Assembly (NCBI GenBank): GCA_032718475.1
Contig: JAUCBJ010005382.1
Location: forward strand, 1-28,145
Direction: 5' to 3'
Source of the DNA: Nemertoderma westbladi
Taxonomy: Eukaryota; Xenacoelomorpha; Nemertodermatida; Nemertodermatidae
DNA length: 28,145 nt
The notes below the pieces were generated by a model. The model was not told where the DNA came from, made no database searches, and saw nothing but the letters and a program-made list of their open reading frames with translations. Positions 8,211 through 18,974 of this stretch are shown in pieces. The translations under genes were made by a program, and so were the position numbers. Each line of letters begins with the position of its first letter. Within the stretch, counting starts at the first letter, position 1.

Positions 8211-10284
8211 AAAGTGTTAAAATTAATCTGGGTGCATCAAAGCAATAAACAAAAGTTAAAGATGGTTACAGGACAAGTTGTATCTAGACAAGTTTTTTCA
8301 AAATTATAAAAGAAACATTTTTATAGTCAAATTTTGTTTGTTTTTCTTTTAATTCCTTTAATTCTTTTAATTTCTTTTAATTGGGGGCTGCCGCCCCCAA
8401 ACCCCGGCATTTCCCTGAGTGCCCGTGGTGAAAGACTTAAGACCACTTTGAAATAATTAATTCATGTTTGTATCATCAGATAATAAATTGACTAAGTAGG
8501 AGCTGTATTGAATGTTAACCAATTTAATATATAAATTACTACAATATTATATAATTCAACAAAATCCTATTAAAAATATTGCAAGTAACCAGGAAATTTA
8601 ATATGTAGTGTGTATAATATCTATATAGTATGTATAGTAATATGTATATCAATATGTAATGCTGAACACAGAATACAGGTCGACGCATGTCGATTTTACC
8701 CTGGAGAGGTATAATTTTGATTGCAACAAAAATATTCATCCCCATCTGATACAATTTGAAGAAGAAAGACTATTACATAATAATACCTATAATTAAAACA
8801 ATTAATTATTATAATTCTATAGTTAATAAAAACAGTATATGATTCGGGGGATGGAATTTATAGGTCATCTAATTAATTGTTTAAAGATTAGCAAACAATA
8901 CGATGTAATTGCATTGATAAAACCCATAAATAAAACTTGGATATAAAATGTAAAATCGGGATGCAAAAGATCACTTTCTGAGCTACGAAAGGAAAATTGG
9001 ATACAACTTATCTGGATACAAGCGGTCCGTTTACCTTACAAAATGAAAAATACGAATGTGCGAAGTTAACAACAGTCGGGGGGGAAGTGTCTGGAGGGGA
9101 AGTGTCCGGGGGGGAAGTGTCCTACTTGAGCGGGGGGAACTGTCCGGGGGGAAATGCCCGAACACCCACTCTACTCTTCTACAACCCAGACAGTAATCAA
9201 ACAAAACATTAACTGGTTTAGCTGGCTATTAGTCTCAGCTGAATAACTCTCCCCAATGCATCCTTGCTATGTTAATTAATTGGCGTGCAAGCTACACTAA
9301 ATGACTGTTAGTTAAACAGTGAGTTGGCTACACAGTGTATTGTACGATGGGATCTAGGACACTTCCCCCCGCCCAAGTAGGACACTTCCCCCCCGGACAC
9401 TTGCCCCCCGGACACTTCCCCCCCAGTTAAAGTGTTAAAATTAATCTGGGTGCATCAAAGCAATAAACAAAAGTTAAAGATGGTTACAGGACAAGTTGTA
9501 TCTAGACAAGTTTTTTCAAAATTATAAAAGAAACATTTTTATAGTCAAATTTTGTTTGTTTTTCTTTTAATTCCTTTAATTCTTTTAATTTCTTTTAATT
9601 GGGGGCTGCCGCCCCCAAACCCCGGCATTTCCCTGAGTGCCCGTGGTGAAAGACTTAAGACCACTTTGAAATAATTAATTCATGTTTGTATCATCAGATA
9701 ATAAATTGACTAAGCCTAAAAGTAGGAGCTGTATTGAATGTTAACCAATTTAATATAAAAATTACTACAATATTATATAATTCAACAAAATCCTATTAAA
9801 AATATTGCAAGTAACCAGGAAATTTAATATGTAGTGTGTATAATATCTATATAGTATGTATAGTAGTAATATGTATATCAATATGTAATGCTGAACACAG
9901 AATACAGGTCGACGCATGTCGATTTTACCCTGGAGAGGTATAATTTTGATTGCAACAATAATATTCATCCCCATCTGCTACAATTTGAAGAACAAAGACT
10001 ATTACATAATAATACCTATAATTAAAACAATTAATTATTATAATTCTATAGTTAATAAAAACAGTATATGATTCGGGGGATGGAATTTATAGGTCATCTA
10101 ATTAATTGTTTAAAGATTAGCAAACAATACGATGTAATTGCATTGATAAAACCCATAAATAAAACTTGGATATAAAATGTAAAATCGGGATGCAAAAGAT
10201 CACTTTCTGAGCTACGAAAGGAAAATTGGATACAACTTATCTGGATACAAGCGGTCCGTTCACCTTACAAAATGAAAAATACGA

Positions 10285-10388
10285 ATGTGCGAAGGGCTTG
10301 AGCGGGGGGGAACTGTCCGGGGGGGAAGTGTCCGGGGGGGAAGTGTCCGGGGGGGAAGTGTCCGGGGGGGAAGTGTCCGAACACCGTA
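10285..10388 (+). repeat. 15-bp G-rich minisatellite of unit 3 (right arm deleted)
   Basis: Five tandem GGGGGGGAAGTGTCC-type copies end at about 10380. The array then joins CCGAACACC directly to GTACGATG. In units 1 and 2 those two words lie at opposite ends of the spacer, so most of the spacer is deleted here. After GTACGATG the sequence diverges from units 1 and 2, so the C-rich arm is also missing. Confidence 0.75.
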
Positions 10389-10390
10389 CG

Positions 10391-10985
10391 ATGCTCTCAT
10401 CGCATTATTGTTTTATTTTGAAATCTTTGTGCCAACATTAATACTGTGGAGGCTGTATGCTTATAAGGCTGAATGTTTACTCAGCCTCATTATGATTCTC
10501 CATAAGGCTAACATTATAGTTTGAAATATAAAAATCTGTTATAATAATAATATAATTGTTGTATTTAATTAATATCGTGGTTTACATTGGACAGTGTAAA
10601 TTGTTAATCGCGGTTTACATTGAAACATCTCAACTTGTTTTATTTATTACAAAAATAAGAACGAATTTGTCTTATCACTTCTTGTGCGCGATTATATTGA
10701 ATTCATGACAACTGCTGTTATTATTATTAACCAATTGACACCTCGACTCCTCTCTGAGACTCCGACTACTCTATCCGATAGAATAAAATAATCATTTAGC
10801 TAACTGCTCTCTATCTTCTATAATCACAACAGCTTTTATAATTCATTAGATGATTACAACATAATAATTATAGTTTGAAGTTGTCTAGAAAATTTCTCGT
10901 ACACCACCGGGACTACCCTCACACTAATTTATTATCAGACAGAACAAAACGCTTTTACTTGACTCCTACTGTCTCCTACGACTTG
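10391..10985. other. AT-rich intergenic stretch
   Basis: Long A/T runs without an ORF, RNA gene or clear repeat. It ends at the palindrome that truncates the LINE. Confidence 0.5.
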
Positions 10986-11049
10986 CTACACTGTTTATCT
11001 GACTAGAGACGGGCCGCTAGGCCCGTCTCTAGTCAGATAAACAGTGTAG
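10986..11049. repeat. 64-bp palindrome with 30-bp perfect arms
   Basis: Arms at 10986-11015 and 11020-11049 are exact reverse complements, with a four-base GCTA loop. The right arm begins CTACACTGT when read on the minus strand and continues the LINE endonuclease frame (GLDLHCLSD), so it is native LINE sequence. The left arm is an inverted copy of that end. This is either a real foldback made at the truncation point or a read or assembly chimera. Confidence 0.9.
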
Positions 11050-11664
11050 GTCGAGGCCAAGCAAACCATCACATAGTAGTTCACCGCATTTACCGTTTCC
11101 GTCGGTACGGCAGTTAAAATCTCCTGTAAGTATAACTGGTTTTCACATTTTCGAGCATGCATGCAGAGTTAATTGCCGAGAATAAATCGAGTAGAATTTC
11201 GTCCGTTACATCCCGACCTGGAGGGTAATAAGCCAACATAATATAAAAGACCGGGAACTCAATGATTCATTTGAATAAGCGATCTTGTAAGAAACATTTA
11301 AATTGGTGTTAATCGCCGCTGTCAGGCCTGCGCTAGGCCGCCCGTGTTGCCGTTTAATGCAGTCTACGTTATAACACCTAAACCCCAGGAGAGTTGCCTC
11401 CTCGGAAAAAGTTTCCGAAAGCAAGAGAATATCAGTGTCCATGAAGGTGTCGTCGGTTGTTGTACCTAAGGTTGATAGCAGACCTTCCACATTCCATGCA
11501 ATTATCTTCAAAGAGTTATTGCACAACATCGGACGCTCAGAATAAGTTGGGATTCTGAATGGTAATTCATTTAGGAGATATTGGGCTTCCGCCGCCCTGT
11601 ATCTGGAACACCTCTCTCGATGTGCTTTGAGTAACTGGCAAGGTAACGATATGCTTTTCCACAA
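11050..11664 (-). pseudogene. LINE ORF2 fragment: endonuclease (EEP) domain
   Basis: The frame from 11664 carries the N-terminal EEP motif IIAWNVEGL at about residues 54-62 and DILLLSET near 78-85, then RQHGRPSAGLTAAI. It stops at 11206. One frameshift later the domain continues (PVFYIMLAYYPPGRDVTDEI), and after a second shift it shows the conserved GDFN motif (ILTGDFNCRTDGNGKCGELL) near 11075-11140. The frame runs into the palindrome at 11049. In active elements this domain nicks target DNA for priming. With two frameshifts and no reverse transcriptase it cannot work. Confidence 0.8.
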
Positions 11665-11672
11665 CCGCTACA

Positions 11673-12813
11673 TCATCTGGATTTAGCACATATCACAGGA
11701 GCTGCCGGTAGGGCTGGAACCGCCATCAGGAAGGTGGTAGTCGAATCAGGAACCACCGGAAGGGCGGGAGCCGTTTCAGGAACTGTAGGGAACAAGTATC
11801 GGGATTGCGGACTGCATGACATGACAACGGGGGAGGAGGAGGATGGCACGGTATAGCTCATGGCCGCGGGTCAGATTTTAACAGACCCTAAGGGCCGGCC
11901 TGCCAAACGAGGTTTGAGACCGAAGGTGGCCGTTCAACGTTGGTTAGCCGATAATTTCTGATGACACAGCCGGATTCCCAATTCGAGGGGTCCATCACAC
12001 ATTCACGGTCGTCTTGAGAGCAAACTATGTGAAAAGAGCTGGTTGTGTTCTCAGTCTCATCGTTTGCGGTTGAATCAACCGGAATAGCCAAAGGCGATTA
12101 TGTCCCTAAAAGGTAGTTCCTCGCGCTGCATAAACTGCTTGATATTGTCTGCCGTGACAGATTGCTCGAAACGGCCGATATAGATGTGGGCCAGTCGTTC
12201 TGGCCATGTGATTGGGCCTTCCTGAGTGGTTTTCTGGGCAACAGCAAGCCCAGTACCGGACTTCGTGCCGCGGGTCGGCGGTTGACGCCTAGCGGGTATG
12301 GCATGAAAGGGCTGAGTTGAGGATAGAGATGGCCCTTGGTTCATCAACGCAGCATGCGACCTGTTACTGGGAGGGTTACCCGCTCTGCGGACCAAGTTCT
12401 GGTGTAGCTGGGGGATTGAGGACTCGGCCTCGGGTGGACTGCGACTAGATGTGTTGGTGTGGGCCAATGCCGAGTTGAATAAGATGAGATCGTGAGGGAT
12501 GAACCTGTTCAGAAGCTGGACGTTGAAATGCTGTAACCGCTTGACTGTAAGAATTTCGGGGTTGTCTTGTGCGGGCGGCATCCAATTCTGAAACTTCCTT
12601 TTTCGCTTTTTAAGGTTTCCTGCCGTGAACGTGCTAAATCCGCGTTTGCCACCGACAAAGAACCTAGGGTGTTTATAAAGATGTTGTTTAACTTCAATAT
12701 TCGATCGGAGAATTGGCGTTCTTCCTCGTTCAACACACTTTTTTCTGTTTAAAGAGTTTAATGAAGTCGAGCAACTCGCTCGTACCCTCTGTGAAGTCGG
12801 CCGCCGTAGCCAT
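11673..12813 (-). pseudogene. LINE ORF1 with frameshifts (RRM-like nucleic-acid-binding protein)
   Basis: The best start is ATG at 12813 (MATAADFTEGTSELLDFIKL). A one-base shift in an A run near 12740 moves the frame to one rich in L, E and K (NEEERQFSDRILKLNN), plausibly the start of a coiled coil. A second shift near 12590 gives FQNWMPPAQDNPEILTVKRL. A Ser/Pro/Thr-rich linker follows, then an RRM-like segment (HIYIGRFEQSVTADNIKQFM near 12140-12190). Another shift near 12080 continues as SFHIVCSQDDRECVMDPSNW. This order is common for ORF1 of animal LINEs with RRM-type ORF1. ORF2 starts about ten bases further along. Confidence 0.65.
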
Positions 12814-12959
12814 GTTAGAATTTTCTGTTTAGAAGCTCTGAAGATTAAAACATATCCGTGTAAAGCACAATGCACCGAGTTAATGGTCCGAGATCAACTA
12901 AATATTGAATTACTGAATTACAAAAGAATCAATAAAGTGCATCTCTGCAATAATTATGG
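12814..12959. other. LINE 5' end and junction to the TIR-bounded minisatellite element
   Basis: A short stretch between the ORF1 start and the 19-bp inverted repeat at 12960. The LINE 5' UTR probably ends in it. No clear target-site duplication is visible. Confidence 0.4.
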
Positions 12960-12978
12960 CGTTGTTTGGCAATACACC

Positions 12979-13491
12979 CTATCTCAAAATTAAAAAAAAA
13001 AATTTTATTTGACCAATTGGGGTAACTTGACACGCTCTTTTCAATGAAACTAAGAAAAGTGGGGTGTTCCTTTCACGAAATCGGACTTTTTCAATCTTAG
13101 AACACCCCATGGCAGCATCTTAAATCAACAGCTTCGAGGCAAAACACCCCATAACTAAATTCGACCATATAGGGTGCTTTGCCTTGTTAACTCTGTCGAC
13201 CAAATAACCCTATCCTTGAGTTTGGGTTTTTTGCCTTGCGCTTTACTTTTAAGCCAATCAATTAGTTAAGGAATTGACCAATCAGAAGTAATATCCTTTG
13301 TCATTTAATAATATTTATTTACACTACTGAAAGGTAACTCTGTCTGGCGGGTAATTAATTTTAGTTATTTTAATTTGACCTGGCGCTAATTAATTTACCC
13401 TATCTAGTTTTATTGATTTTTGTTAGGAATTTACTCTTTATTACAACCAACAATGTACTTAACTTAACAGTCTTGTAAGTTTTAAGGGGAA
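12979..13491. other. Subterminal non-coding region with hairpins
   Basis: Two hairpins are seen. GGGGTGTTC (13061-13069) pairs with GAACACCCC (13100-13108). AGGCAAAACACCC (13137-13149) pairs with GGGTGCTTTGCCT (13172-13184) with one mismatch. No ORF of note; the sequence is AT-rich, with an A run at about 12993-13003. Confidence 0.55.
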
Positions 13492-13685
13492 ATGGAGTTT
13501 GACAATAATGACGAGGAAGAGAATCTGGATACGTTTTTTGGATTTGTTATTACATCAGAAGGAGAATAGGAACTGGGACAAATGGAGGAGTTGGACGCGG
13601 GCCTGGGATGGATGATGTAGTGTTAGGTACTGGGGAAGCGGAAGGTGAAGATGATGGAGCTCTTGTTGGAACTAGGGGGAGGTAG
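13492..13685 (+). pseudogene. Acidic/Gly-rich coding relic preceding the minisatellite
   Basis: ATG at 13492 opens MEFDNNDEEENLDTFFGFV and stops at TAG 13567-13569. An overlapping frame (+2 relative) continues GTGTNGGVGRGPGMDDVVLG and then GTGEAEGEDDGALVGT, ending at TAG 13683-13685. The second part has the same composition and phase as the plus-strand reading of the minisatellite unit (VVGTGEGGM). This suggests that the 27-bp repeat grew from a Gly/Glu-rich coding exon on the plus strand. No family recognised; with the shift and the stops it is not an intact gene. Confidence 0.4.
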
Positions 13686-14847
13686 AATGGTTGTTGGAAC
13701 TGGGTAAGGTGGAATGGTTGTTGGAACTGGGTAAGGTGGAATGGTTGTTGGAACTGGGAAAGGTGGAATGGTTGTTCGAACTGGGGAAGGTGGAATGGTT
13801 GTTGGAACTGGGGAAGGTGGAATGGTTGTTGGAACTGGGGAAGGTGGAATGGTTGTTGGAACTGGGGAAGGTGGAATGGTTGTTGGAACTAGGGAAGGTG
13901 GAGTGGTTGTTGGAACTGGGGAAGGTGGAGTGGTTGTTGGAACTGGGGAAGGTGGAATGGTTGTTGGAACTGGGGAAGGTGGAATGGTTGTTGGAACTGG
14001 GGAAGGTGGAATGGTTGCTGGAACTGGGGAAGGTGGAATGGTTGTTGGAACTGGGGATGGTGGAATGGTTGTTGGAACTGGGGAAGGTGGAATGGTTGCT
14101 GGAATTGGGGAAGGTGGAGTGGTTGTTGGAATTGGGGAAGGTGGAATGGTTGTTGGAACTGGGGATGGTGGAATGGTTGTTGGAACTGGGGAAGGTGGAG
14201 TGGTTGTTGGAATTGGGGAAGGTGGAATGGTTGTTGGAACTGGGGAAGGTAGAATGGTTGTTGGAACTGGGGAAAGTTGAATGGTTGTTGGAACTGGGGA
14301 AGGTGGAATGGTTGTTGGAACTGGGGAAAGTTGAATGGTTGTTGGAACTGGGGAAGGTGGAATAGTTGTTGGAACTGGGGAAAATGGAATGGTTGTTGGA
14401 ACTGGGGAAGGTGGAATGGTTGTTGGAACTGGGGAAGGAGGAGATGTGGTTGGAACTGGGGAAGGTGGAATGGTTGTTGGAACTGGGGAAGGTGGAATGG
14501 TTGTTGGAACTGGGGAAAGTGGAATGGTTGTTGGAACTGGGGAAGGTGGAATGGTTGTTGGAACTGGGGAAGGTGGAATGGTTGTTGGAACTGGGGAAAG
14601 TTGAATGGTTGTTGGAACTGGGGAAGGTGGAATGGTTGTTGGAACTGGGGGTGGTGGAATGGTTGCTGGAACTGGGGAAGGTGGAATGGTTGTTGGAACT
14701 GGGGAAGGTGGAGTGGTTGTTGGAACTAGGGAAGGTGGAATGGTTGTTGGAACTGGGGAAGGTGGAATGGTTGTTGGAACTGGGGAAGGTGGAGTGGTTG
14801 TTGGAACTAGGGAAGGTGGAATGGTTGTTGGAACTGGGGAAAGTTGA

Positions 14848-16629
14848 ATGGTTGTTGGAACTGGGGAAGGTGGAGTGGTTGTTGGAACTAGGGAAGGTGG
14901 AATGGTTGCTGGAACGGGGGATGGTGGAGTGGTTGTTGGAACTGGGGAAGGTGGAATGGTTGCTGGAACGGGGGATGGTGGATTGGTTGCTGGAACTGGG
15001 GAAAGTGGAATGGTTGTTGGAACTGGGGAAGGTGGAATGGTTGTTGGAACTGGGGAAAGTGGATTGGTTGTTGGAACTGGGGAAGGTGGAATGGTTGTTG
15101 GAACTGGGGAAGGTGGAATGGTTGTTGGAACTGGAGAAGGTGGAATGGTTGTTGGAACTGGGGAAGGTGGAATGGTTGTTGGAACTGGGGAAGGTGGAGT
15201 GGTTGTTGGAACTGGGGAAGGTGGAATGGTTGTTGGAACTGGGGAAAGTGGACTGGTTGTTGGAACTGGGGAAGGTGGAATGGTTGTTGGAATTGGGGAA
15301 GGTGGAGAGGTTGTTGGAATTGGGGAAGGTGGAATGGTTGTTGGAACTGGGGATGGTGGAATGGTTGTTGGAACTGGGGAAGGTGGAGTGGTTGTTGGAA
15401 TTGGGGAAGGTGGAATGGTTGTTGGAACTGGGGATGGTGGAATGGTTGTTGGAACTGGGGAAGCTGGAATGGTTGCTGGAATTGGGGAAGGTGGAGTGGT
15501 TGTTGGAATTGGGGAAGGTGGAATGGTTGTTGGAACTGGGGATGGTGGAATGGTTGTTGGAACTGGGGAAGGTGGAGTGGTTGTTGGAATTGGGGAAGGT
15601 GAAATGGTTGTTGGAACTGGGGAAGGTGGAATGGTTGCTGGAACTGGGGAAGGTGGAATGGTTGTTGGAACTGGGGAAGGTGGAATGGTTGTTGGAACTG
15701 GGGAAGGTGGAATGGTTGTTGGAACTGGGGAAAGTTGAATGGTTGTTGGAACTGGGGAAGGTGGAGTGGTTGTTGGAACTAGGGAAGGTGGAATGGTTGC
15801 TGGAACGGGGGATGGTGGAGTGGTTGTTGGAACTGGGGAAGGTGGAATGGTTGCTGGAACGGGGGATGGTGGATTGGTTGCTGGAACTGGGGAAAGTGGA
15901 ATGGTTGTTGGAACTGGGGAAGGTGGAATGGTTGTTGGAACTGGGGAAAGTGGATTGGTTGTTGGAACTGGGGAAGGTGGAATGGTTGTTGGAACTGGGG
16001 AAGGTGGAATGGTTGTTGGAACTGGAGAAGGTGGAATGGTTGTTGGAACTGGGGAAGGTGGAATGGTTGTTGGAACTGGGGAAGGTGGAGTGGTTGTTGG
16101 AACTGGGGAAGGTGGAATGGTTGTTGGAACTGGGGAAAGTGGACTGGTTGTTGGAACTGGGGAAGGTGGAATGGTTGTTGGAATTGGGGAAGGTGGAGTG
16201 GTTGTTGGAATTGGGGAAGGTGGAATGGTTGTTGGAACTGGGGATGGTGGAATGGTTGTTGGAACTGGGGAAGGTGGAGTGGTTGTTGGAATTGGGGAAG
16301 GTGGAATGGTTGTTGGAACTGGGGATGGTGGAATGGTTGTTGGAACTGGGGAAGGTGGAATGGTTGCTGGAATTGGGGAAGGTGGAGTGGTTGTTGGAAT
16401 TGGGGAAGGTGGAATGGTTGTTGGAACTGGGGATGGTGGAATGGTTGTTGGAACTGGGGAAGGTGGAGTGGTTGTTGGAATTGGGGAAGGTGGAATGGTT
16501 GTTGGAACTGGGGAAGGTGGAATGGTTGCTGGAACTGGGGAAGGTGGAATGGTTGTTGGAACTGGGGAAGGTGGAATGGTTGTTGGAACTGGGGAAGGTG
16601 GAATGGTTGCTGGAATTGGGGAAGGTGGA
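14848..16629. repeat. Higher-order duplication of 891 bp (33 units) inside the minisatellite
   Basis: The segment starting at 14848 and the one starting at 15739 carry the same order of variant units, including rare ones (GGAACTAGG and GGAACGGGG forms). The offset is 891 bases, exactly 33 units. I noticed only a few differences, for example near 15307/16198, 15465/16356 and 15602/16493. This shows recent block duplication. Confidence 0.85.
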
Positions 16630-17030
16630 ATGGTTGTTGGAACTGGGGAAAGTGGAATGGTTGTTGGAACTGGGGAAGGTGGAATGGTTGCTGGAACTGG
16701 GGAAGGTAGAGTGGTTGTTGGAACTGGGGAAGGTGGAATGGTTGTTGGAACTGGGGAAGGTGGAATGGTTGTTGGAACTGGGGAAGGTGGAATAGTTGTT
16801 GGAACTGGGGAAAGGGGAATGGTTGTTGGAACTGGGGAAGGTGGAATGGTTGTTGGAACTGGGAAAGGAGGAGATGTGGTTGGAACTGGGGAAGGTGGAA
16901 TGGTTGTTGGAACTGGGGAAGGTGGAATGGTTGTTGGAACTGGGGAAAGTGGAATGGTTGTTGGAACTGGGGAAGGTGGAATGGTTGTTGGAACTGGGGA
17001 AGGTGGAATGGTTGTTGGAACTGGGGAAAG

Positions 17031-18974
17031 TTGAATGGTTGTTGGAACTGGGGAAGGTGGAATGGTTGTTGGAACTGGGGAAAGTTGAATGGTTGTTGGA
17101 ACTGGGGAAGATGGAATGGTTGTTGGAACTGGGGAAGGAGGAGTGGTTGTTGGAACTGGGGAAAGTGGAATGGTTGTTGGAACTGGGGAAGGAGGAGATG
17201 TGGTTGGAACTGGGGAAGGTGGAATGGTTGTTGGAACTGGGGAAGGTGGAATGGTTGTTGGAACTGGGGAAGGAGGAGATGTGGTTGGAACTGGGGAAGG
17301 TGGAATGGTTGTTGGAACTGGGGAAGGTGGAATGGTTGTTGGAACTGGGGAAGGAGGAGATGTGGTTGGAACTGGGGAAGGTGGAATGGTTGTTGGAACT
17401 GGGGAAGGTGGAATGGTTGTTGGAACTGGGGAAAGTGGAATGGTTGTTGGAACTGGTGAAGGTGGAATGGTTGTTGGAACTGGGGAAGGTGGAATGGTTG
17501 TTGGAACTGGGGAAAGTTGAATGGTTGTTGGAACTGGGGAAGGTGGAATGGTTGTTGGAACTGGGGAAAGTGGAATGGTTGTTGGAACTGGGGAAGGAGG
17601 AGATGTGGTTGGAACTGGGGAAGGTGGAATGATTGTTGGAACTGGGGAAGGTGGAATGGTTGTTGGAACTGGGGAAGGTGGAATGGTTGTTGGAACTGGG
17701 GAAAGTGGAATGGTTGTTGGAACTGGGGAAGGAGGAGATGTGGTTGGAACTGGGGAAGGTGGAATGGTTGTTGGAACTGGGGAAGGTGGAATGGTTGTTG
17801 GAACTGGGGAAGGAGGAGATGTGGTTGGAACTGGGGAAGGTGGAATGGTTGTTGGAACTGGGGAAGGTGGAATGGTTGTTGGAACTGGGGAAAGTGGAAT
17901 GGTTGTTGGAACTGGTGAAGGTGGAATGGTTGTTGGAACTGGGGAAGGTGGAATGGTTGTTGGAACTGGGGAAAGTTGAATGGTTGTTGGAACTGGGGAA
18001 GGTGGAATGGTTGTTGGAACTGGGGAAAGTTGAATGGTTGTTGGAACTGGGGAAGATGGAATGGTTGTTGGAACTGGGGAAGGAGGAGATGTGGTTGGAA
18101 CTGGGGAAGGTGGAATGGTTGTTGGAACTGGGGAAAGTTGAATGGTTGTTGGAACTGGGGAAGGTGGAATGGTTGTTGGAACTGGGGAAAGTGGAATGGT
18201 TGTTGGAACTGGGGAAAGTTGAATGGTTGTTGGAACTGGGGAAGATGGAATGGTTGTTGGAACTGGGGAAGGAGGAGATGTGGTTGGAACTGGGGAAGGT
18301 GGAATGGTTGTTGGAACTGGGGAAGGTGGAATGGTTGTTGGAACTGGGGAAGGTGGAATGGTTGTTGGAACTGGGGAAAGTGGAATGGTTGTTGGAACTG
18401 GGGAAGGAGGAGATGTGGTTGGAACTGGGGAAGGTGGAATGGTTGTTGGAACTGGGGAAGGTGGAATGGTTGTTGGAACTGGGGAAGGAGGAGATGTGGT
18501 TGGAACTGGGGAAAGTGGAATGGTTGCTGGAACTGGGGAAGGTGGAATGGTTGTTGGAACTGGGGAAGGTGGAATGGTTGTTGGAACTGGGGAAGGAGGA
18601 GATGTGGTTGGAACTGGGGAAGGTGGAATGGTTGTTGGAACTGGGGAAGGTGGAATGGTTGTTGGAACTGGGGAAGGTGGAATGGTTGTTGGAACTGGGG
18701 AAAGTGGAATGGTTGTTGGAACTGGGGAAGGAGGAGATGTGGTTGGAACTGGGGAAGGTGGAATGGTTGTTGGAACTGGGGAAGGTGGAATGGTTGTTGG
18801 AACTGGGGAAGGAGGAGATGTGGTTGGAACTGGGGAAGGTGGAATGGTTGTTGGAACTGGGGAAGGTGGAATGGTTGTTGGAACTGGGGAAAGTGGAATG
18901 GTTGTTGGAACTGGTGAAGGTGGAATGGTTGTTGGAACTGGGGAAGGTGAAATGGTTGTTGGAACTGGGGAAAG
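17031..18974. repeat. Sub-region with recurrent 'GGAGGAGATGTGG' variant units
   Basis: The variant GAAGGAGGAGATGTGG recurs many times between 17190 and 18830, usually every two to four units. Blocks that start with the same GAAAGTTGA variant recur at offsets that are multiples of 27 (17517 to 17976 is 17 units). It indicates repeated local block amplification separate from the 891-bp duplication. Confidence 0.7.

Larger units (their letters stand above)
7102..10390. repeat. Three tandem copies of a ~1.2-kb unit, third copy truncated
   Basis: Unit 1 spans 7102-8382, unit 2 8383-9600 and unit 3 9601 to about 10390. Each starts with the GGGGGCTGCCGCCCCC hairpin. A marker word, GATACAACTTATCTGGATAC, starts at 7761, 9000 and 10229. 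Units 1 and 2 are nearly identical, so the array is young. Each complete unit has a long AT-rich half and a G-rich minisatellite on the plus strand, followed by its inverted C-rich counterpart. A ~70-codon minus-strand frame recurs in each copy (7297-7515, 8539-8754, 9765-9974), but it lies in AT-rich DNA and adds nothing beyond DNA identity. Confidence 0.85.
11020..12900 (-). mobile_element. 3'-truncated, decayed non-LTR retrotransposon (LINE)
   Basis: Minus-strand order is ORF1 (start 12813) and then an apurinic-endonuclease-like ORF2 start, with no reverse transcriptase: the copy stops at the palindrome. Usual LINE copies lose the 5' end during target-primed reverse transcription; here the 5' half is kept and the 3' half is gone, so a later rearrangement is implied. 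Several frameshifts show it is dead. The 5' boundary near 12900 is approximate. The clade is not assigned. Confidence 0.8.

Noticed and set aside
8997-9212. Short frame DTTYLDTSGPFTLQNEKYEC followed by GGEVS repeats
   Set aside because: Protein-like for only about 25 codons, no ATG, then runs into the poly-G minisatellite. Kept only as part of the tandem unit.
7297-9974. Repeated ~70-codon minus-strand ORF (MYQMGMNIFVAIKIIPLQG...) in three copies
   Set aside because: Its conservation only reflects near-identical tandem DNA. It is AT-rich, Tyr/Ile-rich low-complexity sequence with no family resemblance.
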